Shown here piece after piece: positions 45,462-54,478 of a stretch of DNA of 64,000 nucleotides (its first letter is position 1; the number at the start of each line of letters is the position of its first letter). This stretch comes from Polaribacter sp. (GTDB lineage Bacteria > Bacteroidota > Bacteroidia > Flavobacteriales > Flavobacteriaceae), in NCBI GenBank assembly GCA_029250685.1, contig JAQXEU010000009.1, positions 62,001 to 126,000 on the forward strand, written 5' to 3'. A program made the translations under genes and the position numbers. The notes beneath the pieces are model-generated. The model did no database searches. It had not been told where the DNA came from and saw only the letters and a program-made list of their open reading frames with translations.

Positions 45462-47891
45462 ATGGCTAGAAAAGCAAAAGTTACAAAACAAAAAACTGAG
45501 AAAGAACCAAGGTTTCAAAAAGCAAAGGCATTTTTGAATAACAGGCAAACTCATACTGTTTTTGGGTTGTTTTTGGTGCTGTTTTCTGTTTTTTTAGTGA
45601 TTGCTTTTTTCTCATTCTTTTTTTCTTGGCAAGCAGACCAAAGTACATTAAGTCAATTTACAGATAAAACCGTAGAGACAAAAAACTTGTTAGGTAAAAT
45701 TGGCGCGAAACTAAGTCACTTTTTTATTTATGACGGATTTGGAATTGCAGCATTTGTAATTCCGATTTTACTTTTTGTCAGTGGCTTGTATTGGTTATTT
45801 AAAATTTCGTTTAGAAGAGTTGTAAAAACTTGGAATTGGGGTGTTTTAGTAATGTTATGGCTGGCTATTTCTTTTGGATTTATTTCTGACAAATATGTTG
45901 TTTTAGCTGGAGTTATCGGTGTAGAAATTAATGAATACCTACAAACTTTTTTAGGTAAAACAGGATTGATATTGGCTTTAGGCTTTCTATTTTTAGCTTA
46001 TGTTGTCATTAGGTTTAAAGTAACACCAGAAAGTATATTATCAAAATTTAGATCAAAGAAAAAAGAAGCTACAGAAAAACCAATTGTTGAGAAACCAATT
46101 GAAGAACCAGTAATCGAGAATGAATTTGTTTTAGAAGACACCACTGAAAAAGAATCTAAATTCGAAAAATCTGTTACAAATTTACAACCAACAATTAGCA
46201 ATTTCTCTGATGTAAATAAAACGGATGAAAAAGATGAAAATGACAGCTTACTAGATGTTGTTTTACAAACTGAAATAAAAGAAGAGGAAAAAGTTGTTGA
46301 AGAAGAAGTTAAGATTGATGTAGAAGAAGTCGGAGAAGAAGAATCTTCAAAAGAAAATTTATCAGAAAAATTAGTCAAAGATTTTGGAGAATTTGATCCA
46401 ACTTTAGAGTTAGGAAATTTTAAATTCCCAACTTTCAATTTATTAAAGCAGTACAACGAAAGTATTTCTATTGATCCTGAAGAGCTAGAAGCAAACAAAA
46501 ATAAGATATTAGAAACACTTAAAAATTATAAAATAGGGATTTCGAAAATTAAAGCTACCGTCGGACCAACAATTACATTGTATGAAATTGTTCCAGAAGC
46601 TGGTGTTAGAATTTCGAAAATTAAAAATTTAGAAGACGATATTGCGTTGTCTTTATCTGCATTAGGTATTCGTATCATCGCTCCTATTCCTGGAAAAGGA
46701 ACCATTGGAATTGAAGTTCCTAATAAAAAATCGACCATTGTTTCAATGCATTCTGTAATTTCTTCAAAGAGATTTCAAGAGTCGCCAATGGAGTTACCAA
46801 TTGCTTTAGGGAAAACAATTTCGAATGAAACTTTTGTAGTAGATTTAGCAAAAATGCCTCACTTATTAATGGCCGGAGCAACGGGTCAAGGAAAATCTGT
46901 TGGATTAAATGCTGTATTAACATCGCTTTTATACAAGAAACATCCTGCCGAAGTAAAGTTTGTTTTGGTAGATCCAAAGAAAGTAGAATTGACATTATTC
47001 AATAAAATTGAACGTCATTATTTAGCAAAATTGCCAGACAGCGAAGAAGCAATTATCACCGATACAACCAAGGTTGTAAACACATTAAATTCTTTGTGTA
47101 TAGAAATGGACAATCGTTACGATTTATTAAAAAACGCAATGGTTCGTAACATCAAAGAGTACAATACGAAATTTAAAGCGCGTAAGTTAAATCCAAATGA
47201 CGGACATCAATTTTTACCTTACATCGTTTTAGTTATTGACGAATTTGCAGATTTAATTATGACGGCTGGTAAAGAAGTAGAAACGCCAATTGCACGTCTA
47301 GCACAGCTTGCAAGAGCTATCGGAATACATTTAATTGTAGCTACACAAAGACCTTCTGTAAATGTAATTACAGGAATTATTAAAGCGAACTTCCCTGCAA
47401 GAATTGCATTTTGAGTAACCTCAAAAATTGATTCTAGAACTATATTAGATGCTGGTGGTGCAGATCAATTAATTGGTCGTGGAGATATGTTATATACTGC
47501 CGGAAACGATTTAGATAGAATTCAATGTGCTTTTGTTGATACGCCAGAAGTTGAAAAGATCACTGACTTTATTGGATCACAAAGAGCTTATGCAGACGCA
47601 CATTTATTGCCAGAATATGTTGGTGAAGAAGCTGGCACAGCTCTTGATGTAGACATTGCAGACAGAGATAAATTATTTAGAGATGCTGCAGAAATTATAG
47701 TGACAGCACAACAAGGTTCAGCATCTTTATTACAGCGAAAATTAAAATTAGGATACAATAGAGCTGGTAGATTAATAGATCAACTAGAAGCCGCAGGAAT
47801 TGTTGGTGGATTTGAAGGAAGTAAAGCAAGACAGGTTTTAGTAACTGATCTTGTTGCTTTAGATCAATTGCTGGCAAACGAACAAAATTAG
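45462..47891 (+). pseudogene. ftsK: FtsK/SpoIIIE DNA translocase interrupted by an in-frame TGA
   Basis: One frame, 809 codons, is interrupted only at codon 651 by TGA. Upstream: four TM helices (about 25-185), an acidic linker (about 190-315), the FtsK alpha domain and the ATPase with Walker A AGATGQGKS and Walker B IVLVIDEFADLI. The segment FPARIAF|stop|VTSKIDSRTILD should read F-R-V-T-S, so the TGA replaces an Arg codon by one base. Downstream: the rest of the motor domain and the winged-helix gamma domain (SASLLQRKLKLGYNRAGRLID). It could be a nonsense mutation, an error or a recoded stop. Without readthrough the gamma domain and the end of the motor are lost. Confidence 0.85.
47412..47414 (+). 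other. in-frame TGA inside ftsK
   Basis: The TGA stands where Arg is expected in ARIAF-R-VTSKID, a segment conserved in FtsK. It differs from AGA or CGA by one base. Confidence 0.85.
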
Positions 47892-47902
47892 ATTTCAAAT
47901 CA

Positions 47903-48562
47903 ATGAAAAAAACAACCATATATATACTACTTCTTTTTGTAGGAATTTCTACAAATAACTTTGCACAAAACAACAATGCAAAAAAATTATTAGATGAAGT
48001 TTCTTCAAAAATGACTTCATATACAAATATGAAAATCATTTTTAATTCAAGTTTAAGTAATGAAGAAGCGGGTATTAAAGAAGGTGATGAAGCACCAATG
48101 AAAGGAACTATTTTTTTAGAAGGAGAAAAATACAACTTAAATTATATTGGAACTAACTTTATTTTTGACGGTAAAAAGTTATACGTCATCAATCATGAAG
48201 AAAAAGAAATTGCTATAAATGATAGTGATTTTGATGCGGATGATGGTTTTATTTATCCATCAAAACTATTGACTTTTTATCAAGAAGGGTATACATATCA
48301 ATTAGGAAAAACTGAAACTATAGATGGTCATAAAGTTCAGTTTGTAAATTTAACACCGATTGATAGTGATTCTGATATTGTTAAGGTAGAATTAGGAATC
48401 GATTTAAAAACAAAACACATTTTTAAATTGTCTCAAATAGGTTCAAATTCAGCAAAAACAACGTTTACAATTACTTCGTTAAAAGGAAATCAATCATTTC
48501 CAAAAAGCACGTTTTCTTTTGATAAAGACAGTTATTTAAAAAAGAATTATATCATAGATTAA
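47903..48562 (+). CDS. LolA-like outer-membrane lipoprotein carrier protein
   Basis: A 219-residue periplasmic protein with a signal peptide (cleavage near NFA|QNN, residue 22). The mature LolA fold begins with AKKLLDEVSSKMTSYTNMKIIF and continues with GTIFLEGEKYNLNYIGTNFIFDGKKLYV, LTFYQEGYTYQL and FSFDKDSYLKKNYIID. It would chaperone lipoproteins to the outer membrane or move other lipids. It starts 11 bases after the ftsK stop and is followed 25 nt later by lptF/G, a conserved flavobacterial order. Confidence 0.85.
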   Translation: MKKTTIYILLLFVGISTNNFAQNNNAKKLLDEVSSKMTSYTNMKIIFNSSLSNEEAGIKEGDEAPMKGTIFLEGEKYNLNYIGTNFIFDGKKLYVINHEEKEIAINDSDFDADDGFIYPSKLLTFYQEGYTYQLGKTETIDGHKVQFVNLTPIDSDSDIVKVELGIDLKTKHIFKLSQIGSNSAKTTFTITSLKGNQSFPKSTFSFDKDSYLKKNYIID

Positions 48563-48587
48563 CTTCTTTTTATAAGCAATCCTTTTT

Positions 48588-50024
48588 ATGAAAATACTAG
48601 ACAAATACATTTTAAAAAGTTTTCTAAAGCCCTTCTTGGCTACTTTTTTAATTGTATTGTTTGTATTGGTCATGCAAGCTTTATGGTTGGCTTTTGAAGA
48701 CATTGCTGGGAAAGGAATTGATATTATTTTCATCTTAAAATTTCTGTATTACACGGCCTTATTGGTAACTCCACAAGCATTACCAATAGCAGTATTACTT
48801 TCTGCAATCATGGCAATGGGTAATTTTTCTGAGAACTACGAATTTGCAGCTTCTAAATCTGCAGGAATCTCTTTACAACGCTTAATGAGACCATTGATTA
48901 TCTTAACTGTTTTTATGAGTTTTATCAATTTTTTGTTTCTAAACAACGTGTATCCATATGCAATGTTTAAACAGAAAAATCTATACGTAAATATCAAAAA
49001 ACAAAAACCTTCCATGGCTTTAGTTCCCGGTAGTTTTAACACAGAGATTCCTGGTTACCATATTAAGTTTGATGAAAAATATGGAGAGAATGAAGATTTG
49101 TTAAAGCGTGTAATTATTTATGATTTAACTCAGAAAAAGTGGAATAATAAAATCATTACTGCTAAAACCGGTAAAATCATTAATAAAGAAGGTAGTAAAT
49201 ATATGACCTTGGTTTTATATAATGGTCAGTTTTATGAAGATCACATAGAAAAAAGAACAGAGAAAAACATGCCCGTTTCTACTGCGCATTTTAAAGAGTA
49301 TTCCATCATAATTACAATGCCAGATGATTCTTTATTAGAAGAAGAAAAATTAAAAGGTTTTCATAGTATGAAAACTTTAAGTCAATTAAAGGATACTATT
49401 CCTTATTATAATGATGACTTTCAAGAATATATAAAAGGAAGAGCCAAAAGTTTATCCATAAATGCTGATGCCAAAAAGTTAATTCCGTTTGTAAAAGACA
49501 CCTTAAATTTACAACCCAATGTTTTCGATAATTTTGATGAACGTACTCAATTACGTATGATAAATTCATCCATAGCAAAAAGTAAAAATGCTATGAGTAT
49601 TATTATAAACAGAAAAGAATCATTTAAGTTTAGAAGAAAAGTTTTAAACCTTCATGAAATAGAATATTACAACAGAATCGCATTTTCATTATCCTGTTTA
49701 ATTCTCTTTTTTATAGGCGCGCCTTTAGGTTCAATCATTAGAAAAGGAGGTTTTGGTTTACCAATGATTTTGGCAATATCAATTTATGTATTGTATTTTT
49801 TTGCCAATACTTTTGGAAGAAATTTAGCTGAAGAAAGTTCTATTACAGCATTTTTAGGCTCTTGGGTTTCTGCCCTATTAATGGTTCCGATTGCAATTTT
49901 ATTAACAAGAAGAGCTACAAAAGATATGGGAATCTTTAATATTGATGTATTTTTGCAGCCGATTACAACATTTATCAAAAAAATATCGTCAAAAAAGACA
50001 AAAACAAATAATGGAGCAAACTAA
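48588..50024 (+). CDS. LptF/LptG-family permease
   Basis: A 478-residue inner-membrane permease with six TM helices (three N-terminal, three C-terminal) and a large periplasmic jellyroll domain (about 110-360). MKILDKYILKSFLKPFLATF is the coupling-helix N-terminus, and IGAPLGSIIRKGGFGLPM in the C-terminal bundle is diagnostic of LptF/LptG in the LPS transport ABC complex. Its 3' end overlaps the ribB start by 14 nt. Confidence 0.9.
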   Translation: MKILDKYILKSFLKPFLATFLIVLFVLVMQALWLAFEDIAGKGIDIIFILKFLYYTALLVTPQALPIAVLLSAIMAMGNFSENYEFAASKSAGISLQRLMRPLIILTVFMSFINFLFLNNVYPYAMFKQKNLYVNIKKQKPSMALVPGSFNTEIPGYHIKFDEKYGENEDLLKRVIIYDLTQKKWNNKIITAKTGKIINKEGSKYMTLVLYNGQFYEDHIEKRTEKNMPVSTAHFKEYSIIITMPDDSLLEEEKLKGFHSMKTLSQLKDTIPYYNDDFQEYIKGRAKSLSINADAKKLIPFVKDTLNLQPNVFDNFDERTQLRMINSSIAKSKNAMSIIINRKESFKFRRKVLNLHEIEYYNRIAFSLSCLILFFIGAPLGSIIRKGGFGLPMILAISIYVLYFFANTFGRNLAEESSITAFLGSWVSALLMVPIAILLTRRATKDMGIFNIDVFLQPITTFIKKISSKKTKTNNGAN

Positions 50025-51150
50025 AAACAATATCCAATTAGATTCAATTTCTGAAGCTATTGAAGACATTAGAAATGGTAAAGTTATTATTGTTGTAGAT
50101 GATGAAGACAGAGAAAATGAAGGAGATTTTCTTGCTGCTGCAGACAAAGTAACGCCAGAGATGATTAATTTTATGGCAACACATGGTCGTGGCTTAATTT
50201 GTGCTCCAATTACAGAAAAACGTAGTAAAGAATTACAATTAGGAATGATGGTAAACAACAATACCGATCCTATGGAAACTGCTTTTACTGTTTCTGTTGA
50301 TTTAAAAGGGAAAGGTGTTACAACTGGAATTTCTGCAAAAGATAGAGCGCTAACAGTAAACGCGATTATCAATCCAGATACCAAACCATTTGATTTAGCA
50401 AGACCTGGACATATTTTTCCATTAAGAGCAAAAGAAGGCGGTGTATTACGTAGAACTGGTCATACAGAAGCAGCAATAGATTTTGCACGTTTAGCAGGTT
50501 CTGAACCTGCAGGAGTTATTGTAGAAATCATGAATGAAGATGGAACCATGGCACGTTTACCAGAACTGGTGAAAGTTGCTAAAAAGTTCGATTTAAAGAT
50601 TGTTTCAATTGAAGATTTGGTTGCGTATAGAATGGAACACGATTCTTTAATTGAAAAGAAAGAAGATTTTGATATCGAAACTCGTTTTGGAACTTTTAGA
50701 TTAAGAGCATATCAACAAACAAATAATCGTCAAGTTCATTTAGCATTAACACAAGGTTCTTGGAAAGATAACGAGCCTGTGATTACAAGAATAAATTCTA
50801 CGTTGGTAAATAATGACATTTTAGGAACGTTGACAAACAATGCTGATAAGAAGCTAGATAAAATGTTTAAAACCATTACAGATGATGGTAACGGTGCTAT
50901 TTTATTTATCAATCAACAAAATGAGTCTCAAAATTTACTAAACCGTTTAGACATTTTAAAAGATTTACAATCTAAAGGAGAAATGAAAGCACCACAAATT
51001 AAAATGGACAGCAAAGATTTTGGAATAGGTGCACAAATCTTACACGATTTAAACATCAATAAAATCAGATTGGTTTCTAATACAACACAAGAAAAACGTG
51101 TTGGAATGATTGGGTATGGTCTAGAAATTGTTGATTACGTAAAATATTAA
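50011..51150 (+). CDS. ribB: 3,4-dihydroxy-2-butanone-4-phosphate synthase with degenerate GTP cyclohydrolase II domain
   Basis: The 379-residue protein starts at ATG 50011, not at the track's 49942. Residues 1-205 are a complete DHBP synthase: DDEDRENEGD (30-39) and HTEAAIDFARLAG. The C-terminal RibA-like half (about 215-379) has the fold-level end GMIGYGLEIVDYVKY but none of the three zinc Cys of GTP cyclohydrolase II; the zinc region reads INSTLVNNDILGTLTN. So riboflavin-ring opening must come from another RibA. It overlaps lptF/G by 14 nt. Confidence 0.9.
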   Translation: MEQTKNNIQLDSISEAIEDIRNGKVIIVVDDEDRENEGDFLAAADKVTPEMINFMATHGRGLICAPITEKRSKELQLGMMVNNNTDPMETAFTVSVDLKGKGVTTGISAKDRALTVNAIINPDTKPFDLARPGHIFPLRAKEGGVLRRTGHTEAAIDFARLAGSEPAGVIVEIMNEDGTMARLPELVKVAKKFDLKIVSIEDLVAYRMEHDSLIEKKEDFDIETRFGTFRLRAYQQTNNRQVHLALTQGSWKDNEPVITRINSTLVNNDILGTLTNNADKKLDKMFKTITDDGNGAILFINQQNESQNLLNRLDILKDLQSKGEMKAPQIKMDSKDFGIGAQILHDLNINKIRLVSNTTQEKRVGMIGYGLEIVDYVKY

Positions 51151-51152
51151 AA

Positions 51153-51254
51153 TCACCTCTTTTTTTCATAAGCTCTTATAAAAAGCAAAGCCCATATAAT
51201 TACAAAAGCAAACATAAAAAAGGAAGAGTATAATATTATTTTATCTATCTCCAT
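51153..51254 (-). CDS. 33-aa single-TM peptide, absent from the ORF track
   Basis: Minus-strand ATG at 51254-51252 to TGA at 51155-51153 encodes MEIDKIILYSSFFMFAFVII... ending RAYEKKR: one TM helix flanked by acidic N- and basic C-terminal ends. Its start lies 14 nt inside the upstream small membrane gene, as expected for translational coupling. I do not recognise it. It could be chance, but topology and overlap are those of a real small subunit. Confidence 0.45.
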   Translation of the reverse strand: MEIDKIILYSSFFMFAFVIIWALLFIRAYEKKR

Positions 51255-51429
51255 TCATAATTGTATTAAAGAAGATTAGTAAGCCTATTAACATAGGAGC
51301 CCATAAACCAAGAAATATTCCGTGCAATTTATCTCCACTTAAAAAAAGATACTCAGCATAAATTACAATTACTAAACAAACAAATAAAACCGCTAAGTTT
51401 AAAGTCCCTATTTTTTTTACAAACTTCAT
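51241..51429 (-). CDS. small membrane protein, 62 aa
   Basis: A 62-residue protein with two hydrophobic helices (about 10-28 and 37-56) separated by SGDKLHG. It starts 15 bases after the pepE stop and overlaps the 33-aa ORF, giving a pepE-62aa-33aa unit on the minus strand. Function unknown; topology resembles small membrane-complex accessory proteins. Confidence 0.6.
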   Translation of the reverse strand: MKFVKKIGTLNLAVLFVCLVIVIYAEYLFLSGDKLHGIFLGLWAPMLIGLLIFFNTIMNGDR

Positions 51430-51444
51430 AAAGTATTCTTTAAG

Positions 51445-52152
51445 CTAAAAGTAATAAATAATTTTCGAACCACTTATACTTTCTATAGGTTCTTTATCTT
51501 TTTCAAAAATTCTTGCAGATAATTCTCCTTGTAACGTAATTGAGTCTCCGTCAACTTTTAACCAACTTCCTTCCCGTAAACCGATTACAGAAGTTGTATT
51601 GTAAACATGATATTCTTTAATTCTAGTTTCTCTAGTTTCACCCATGTGTTTAGAGCCTTCAATCGGATCTAAATAATGTGCATTTATATTAAAAGGGATG
51701 AACGCTAAGGTTTTAAAACTTGGCGGATACACTATTGGCATGTCGTTAGTATTCATCATAGAAACCCCACAGATATTGCTTCCTGCGCTGGTTCCTAAAT
51801 AGGGTGTCCCGCCTTCTACAACTTCTTTTAAAACATCAAAAATGTTGTTTTTATAAATCTGATTTACAAGCTCGAAAGTATTTCCTCCGCCCGTAAAAAT
51901 TCCTTCAGCATTTAAAACGGCTTCCTTCGAATTTTGAAACTCATGAATTCCTTTTACATCAATATTTATAGTCTTAAAAGCGGCTTTAGCTTTTGCTGTA
52001 TAAGCATCGTAAGAAATTCCGCTTGGTCTAGCATACGGAATAAATAGCAAAGTTTTAACATTTTTAAAATGATCAGAAAGCGTTGGTAGAAGGTATTCTA
52101 AATAACCACTTCCATGAATGGTTGATGTGCTGGCTACAATGAGTTTTTTCAT
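51445..52152 (-). CDS. pepE: dipeptidase E (aspartyl dipeptidase, S51)
   Basis: A 235-residue S51 peptidase that cleaves dipeptides with N-terminal Asp. The nucleophile Ser122 is in LGTSAGSN, Asp137 in NTNDMPIV and His159 in NAHYLDP, the same arrangement as Salmonella PepE. It has no signal peptide, so it is cytoplasmic. It is first of a minus-strand unit with one or two small membrane proteins. Confidence 0.9.
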   Translation of the reverse strand: MKKLIVASTSTIHGSGYLEYLLPTLSDHFKNVKTLLFIPYARPSGISYDAYTAKAKAAFKTINIDVKGIHEFQNSKEAVLNAEGIFTGGGNTFELVNQIYKNNIFDVLKEVVEGGTPYLGTSAGSNICGVSMMNTNDMPIVYPPSFKTLAFIPFNINAHYLDPIEGSKHMGETRETRIKEYHVYNTTSVIGLREGSWLKVDGDSITLQGELSARIFEKDKEPIESISGSKIIYYF

Positions 52153-52285
52153 ATTTCAAAAATAACGAAACTAAAGTTATTGGGTCAAAAAACGAGTAAG
52201 AAATTTTCTTTATCAACATTTCTCTTTAACAAAAGTTTACGAGTGCTTTAATACAGTTTTAAGAAGCTTGACAGTTTTCTTTGTG

Positions 52286-53074
52286 ATGATGAAAAATAGA
52301 ACGCTACTTCTTTTCTTAATCGGATTTTCTTTCTTGATGAATTCTCAAGAAAAAGAATCAATCATTATTTATGGAAAAATAATGATTGATTCTATCCCGA
52401 TAGAAAACGTTCATGTAATCAATAAGAAAACATCTATTGGTACAATCACAAATGATAAAGGAGAATATAAAATTCAAGTTTCTAAAAAAGACACCCTTTT
52501 TATTTCTCACATTAACATTAAAAACAAAGAAGTTAGCATTACAAAAGAAACATTTACTTCAAAAAAATTAGTATTAAATATTGAATCTGCTTCTTACGTT
52601 TTAAACGAAGTGAAGCTAAAAAAAAGAAGAGGTATTTTTTATGTTGATCCACAAATAATGCCTGGACATTTAGTAAATGCAACAACATTAAAATTACCTT
52701 ATGCAAACGTTGTTACTAAAAAAAACGAAAAGATTGCCAAGTTAACTTTTACAAGTGCATCCATTGACTTAGAAAAATTATTAAACTTTTTTAATGGAAG
52801 AACCAAAAGAGTAAAACATTTAAAAAAGCTAAAAGCAACAGATGAAGAACTATTAAAAATAAGAACTAAGTTCTCCGATTTCTTTTTTGAAAAACAATTA
52901 AAAATAAAGAAAGCATACATCAATCAATTTTTGAATTATTGTTTGACAAAAAACATCATTCAACAATATAAAATAGGAAATCAATTGAAACTTACAGAAA
53001 TTTTGATCAGAGAAAGCAAAAAATTCCCTCATAAAAAAATCAATCAAGAAACTTTATTAACCAAGACTAATTAA
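52286..53074 (+). CDS. CarboxypepD_reg-like secreted protein (first copy)
   Basis: A 262-residue secreted protein starting at ATG 52286 (the track's TTG 52268 is upstream of the signal peptide). Signal peptide MMKNRTLLLFLIGFSFLMNS. Residues about 28-110 form a carboxypeptidase-regulatory-like beta-sandwich (YGKIMIDSIPIENVHVINK...ISHINIKNKEVSI) as found at the N-terminus of TonB-dependent receptors, but no plug or barrel follows: the rest is a Lys-rich alpha/beta region. It has a paralogue immediately downstream. Confidence 0.72.
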   Translation: MMKNRTLLLFLIGFSFLMNSQEKESIIIYGKIMIDSIPIENVHVINKKTSIGTITNDKGEYKIQVSKKDTLFISHINIKNKEVSITKETFTSKKLVLNIESASYVLNEVKLKKRRGIFYVDPQIMPGHLVNATTLKLPYANVVTKKNEKIAKLTFTSASIDLEKLLNFFNGRTKRVKHLKKLKATDEELLKIRTKFSDFFFEKQLKIKKAYINQFLNYCLTKNIIQQYKIGNQLKLTEILIRESKKFPHKKINQETLLTKTN

Positions 53075-53086
53075 TTACTTTACTGC

Positions 53087-53905
53087 ATGAAAAAAAAACT
53101 ACTCTCAATTTTTTTCTTACTGCTGTTTTTTCAACTTTCTTTTTCACAAGAAAAAAGGATTGAAATGAATGGCGTTATTATAAATCAATCTTCTAAAGGA
53201 CTCATCAATTCTCATATTATTAATTTAACTACAAACCAGGGAACAGTTTCTGATGACAACGGTAAATTTACCATTCAAGCTAAAAAAGGAGATTGGGTTC
53301 AAATAACAAATATTCAATTTCTTGGCAAAAAAATTAGAGTTACAAACGGAATTTTTAAAGCACGTTTTTTAAGGGTTTATCTTTTACCTAAAACAAATTT
53401 ATTAGAAGAAGTAGAAATAAAAAAGAAGTTAAAAGGAGTGCTTTCCTTTGACACAGCTAATAAACAAAAAGACACTATTAAAGATCAAATGAAAAGTATC
53501 GTTAATTATATTATGGGTCTTGGTTTTGACAATATTATGAATATGGGAATTGGGAAAGATGAACGTCACTTACAAAAGCCTACTGTAACTCCAGGTCAAT
53601 TACCCGGTTTTAAAGGCGTTGGTGGAAGTGTTTTAATTCCTTACGCCGATTTAAAGAAAAAACGTGCCGACAGAAAATTCATCAGTTTTAAAGAAAAGTT
53701 CCCAAAAGAATTGAAAAAAATATTTGGTGAACATTTCTTTTTTGAAAGATTGAAAATTCCTGAAGAAAAATATTATCACTTTATAGAGTATTGTACTTCC
53801 CTCGGCATTGAAGAGTTATATAAAGACAAAAAGCACCTTGATATTCTTAAAATTTTGTTAAAAGCGAGTGAATCATATCTTCATTTGTTAGAAAAAAGCA
53901 AATAA
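53087..53905 (+). CDS. CarboxypepD_reg-like secreted protein (second copy)
   Basis: A 272-residue paralogue of the upstream gene, 12 nt downstream. Signal peptide MKKKLLSIFFLLLFFQLSFS, cleaved before QEKRIEMNG. The beta-sandwich GVIINQSSKGLINSHIINL...TIQAKKGDWVQITNIQFLGKK matches the first copy. The middle is different (Met/Gly-rich IMGLGFDNIMNMGIGKDE). The C-terminal segment with FFFERLKIPEEKYYHFIEYC aligns with the first copy's FFFEKQLKIKKAYINQFLNYC. Function unknown. Confidence 0.72.
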   Translation: MKKKLLSIFFLLLFFQLSFSQEKRIEMNGVIINQSSKGLINSHIINLTTNQGTVSDDNGKFTIQAKKGDWVQITNIQFLGKKIRVTNGIFKARFLRVYLLPKTNLLEEVEIKKKLKGVLSFDTANKQKDTIKDQMKSIVNYIMGLGFDNIMNMGIGKDERHLQKPTVTPGQLPGFKGVGGSVLIPYADLKKKRADRKFISFKEKFPKELKKIFGEHFFFERLKIPEEKYYHFIEYCTSLGIEELYKDKKHLDILKILLKASESYLHLLEKSK

Positions 53906-53954
53906 TTTGTTTTACTAAGTTTAATTGTTCAAATTTACATACAATAACTACTTA

Positions 53955-54452
53955 ATGAGAATTAAAAAGCTCCTGCTATTCATATTAATAGTACCACTTT
54001 TTGCTTTTACAGCACATAAATATTATTTGAGTTTAACTCAAATAGAATACAATTCTAAGAATAAATCTGTAGAAGTTATTATCAATGTTTTTATTGATGA
54101 TATTGAAACTGCTTTGAATAAAATTCATAATAAAAGCTTTTTTTTAGACACCAAGAAAGAACCAAAAGATAGTGATACATACTTTTTTGAATATTTACAA
54201 AAAAACGTGCAATTTAAGTTTGATAACAAATCATATGACTTTAAGTATTTAGGAAAAGAATATGATGGTGATGTTGTTTTCTTTTACTTAGAAATAAAAG
54301 ATGTAGCTTTACTTAAAGAAATAGACATAAACAATACTATTTTATTAGAACATTTTCCTGAACAACAAAATCTAATAAAATCTAAAGTAAATAAAAAACA
54401 TAAAAGTGTTTTACTTACTAAAAAAGAACAGTCAGGCAAATTAAAATATTAA
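53955..54452 (+). CDS. DUF6702 family secreted protein
   Basis: The 165-residue product starts at ATG 53955 (MRIKKLLLFILIVPLFAFTAH), while the track's TTG 53925 adds ten residues upstream. After the signal peptide, HKYYLSLTQIEYNSKNKSVEVIINVFIDDIE is the start of DUF6702, a beta-sandwich found next to M1 peptidase genes in Flavobacteria. Function unknown. It ends 26 nt before the first M1 peptidase and is likely in its operon. Confidence 0.78.
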   Translation: MRIKKLLLFILIVPLFAFTAHKYYLSLTQIEYNSKNKSVEVIINVFIDDIETALNKIHNKSFFLDTKKEPKDSDTYFFEYLQKNVQFKFDNKSYDFKYLGKEYDGDVVFFYLEIKDVALLKEIDINNTILLEHFPEQQNLIKSKVNKKHKSVLLTKKEQSGKLKY

Positions 54453-54478
54453 TAACTAATTCAACAAAACCCAACATT

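Noticed and set aside
45998-46498. 166-aa minus-strand ORF inside ftsK
   Set aside because: Ser-rich antisense of the acidic FtsK linker.
45462-47414. FtsK ORF as a complete shorter protein
   Set aside because: Sequence continues in the same frame with motor and gamma domains; the stop is internal to a conserved block.
47412-47414. Selenocysteine or other recoding at the ftsK TGA
   Set aside because: Expected residue is Arg, and I see no SECIS-like hairpin directly after the codon; not supported.
49989-50384. 131-aa minus-strand ORF over the ribB start
   Set aside because: Antisense shadow of the DHBP synthase core. I also see no convincing FMN riboswitch, as the upstream sequence is lptF coding.
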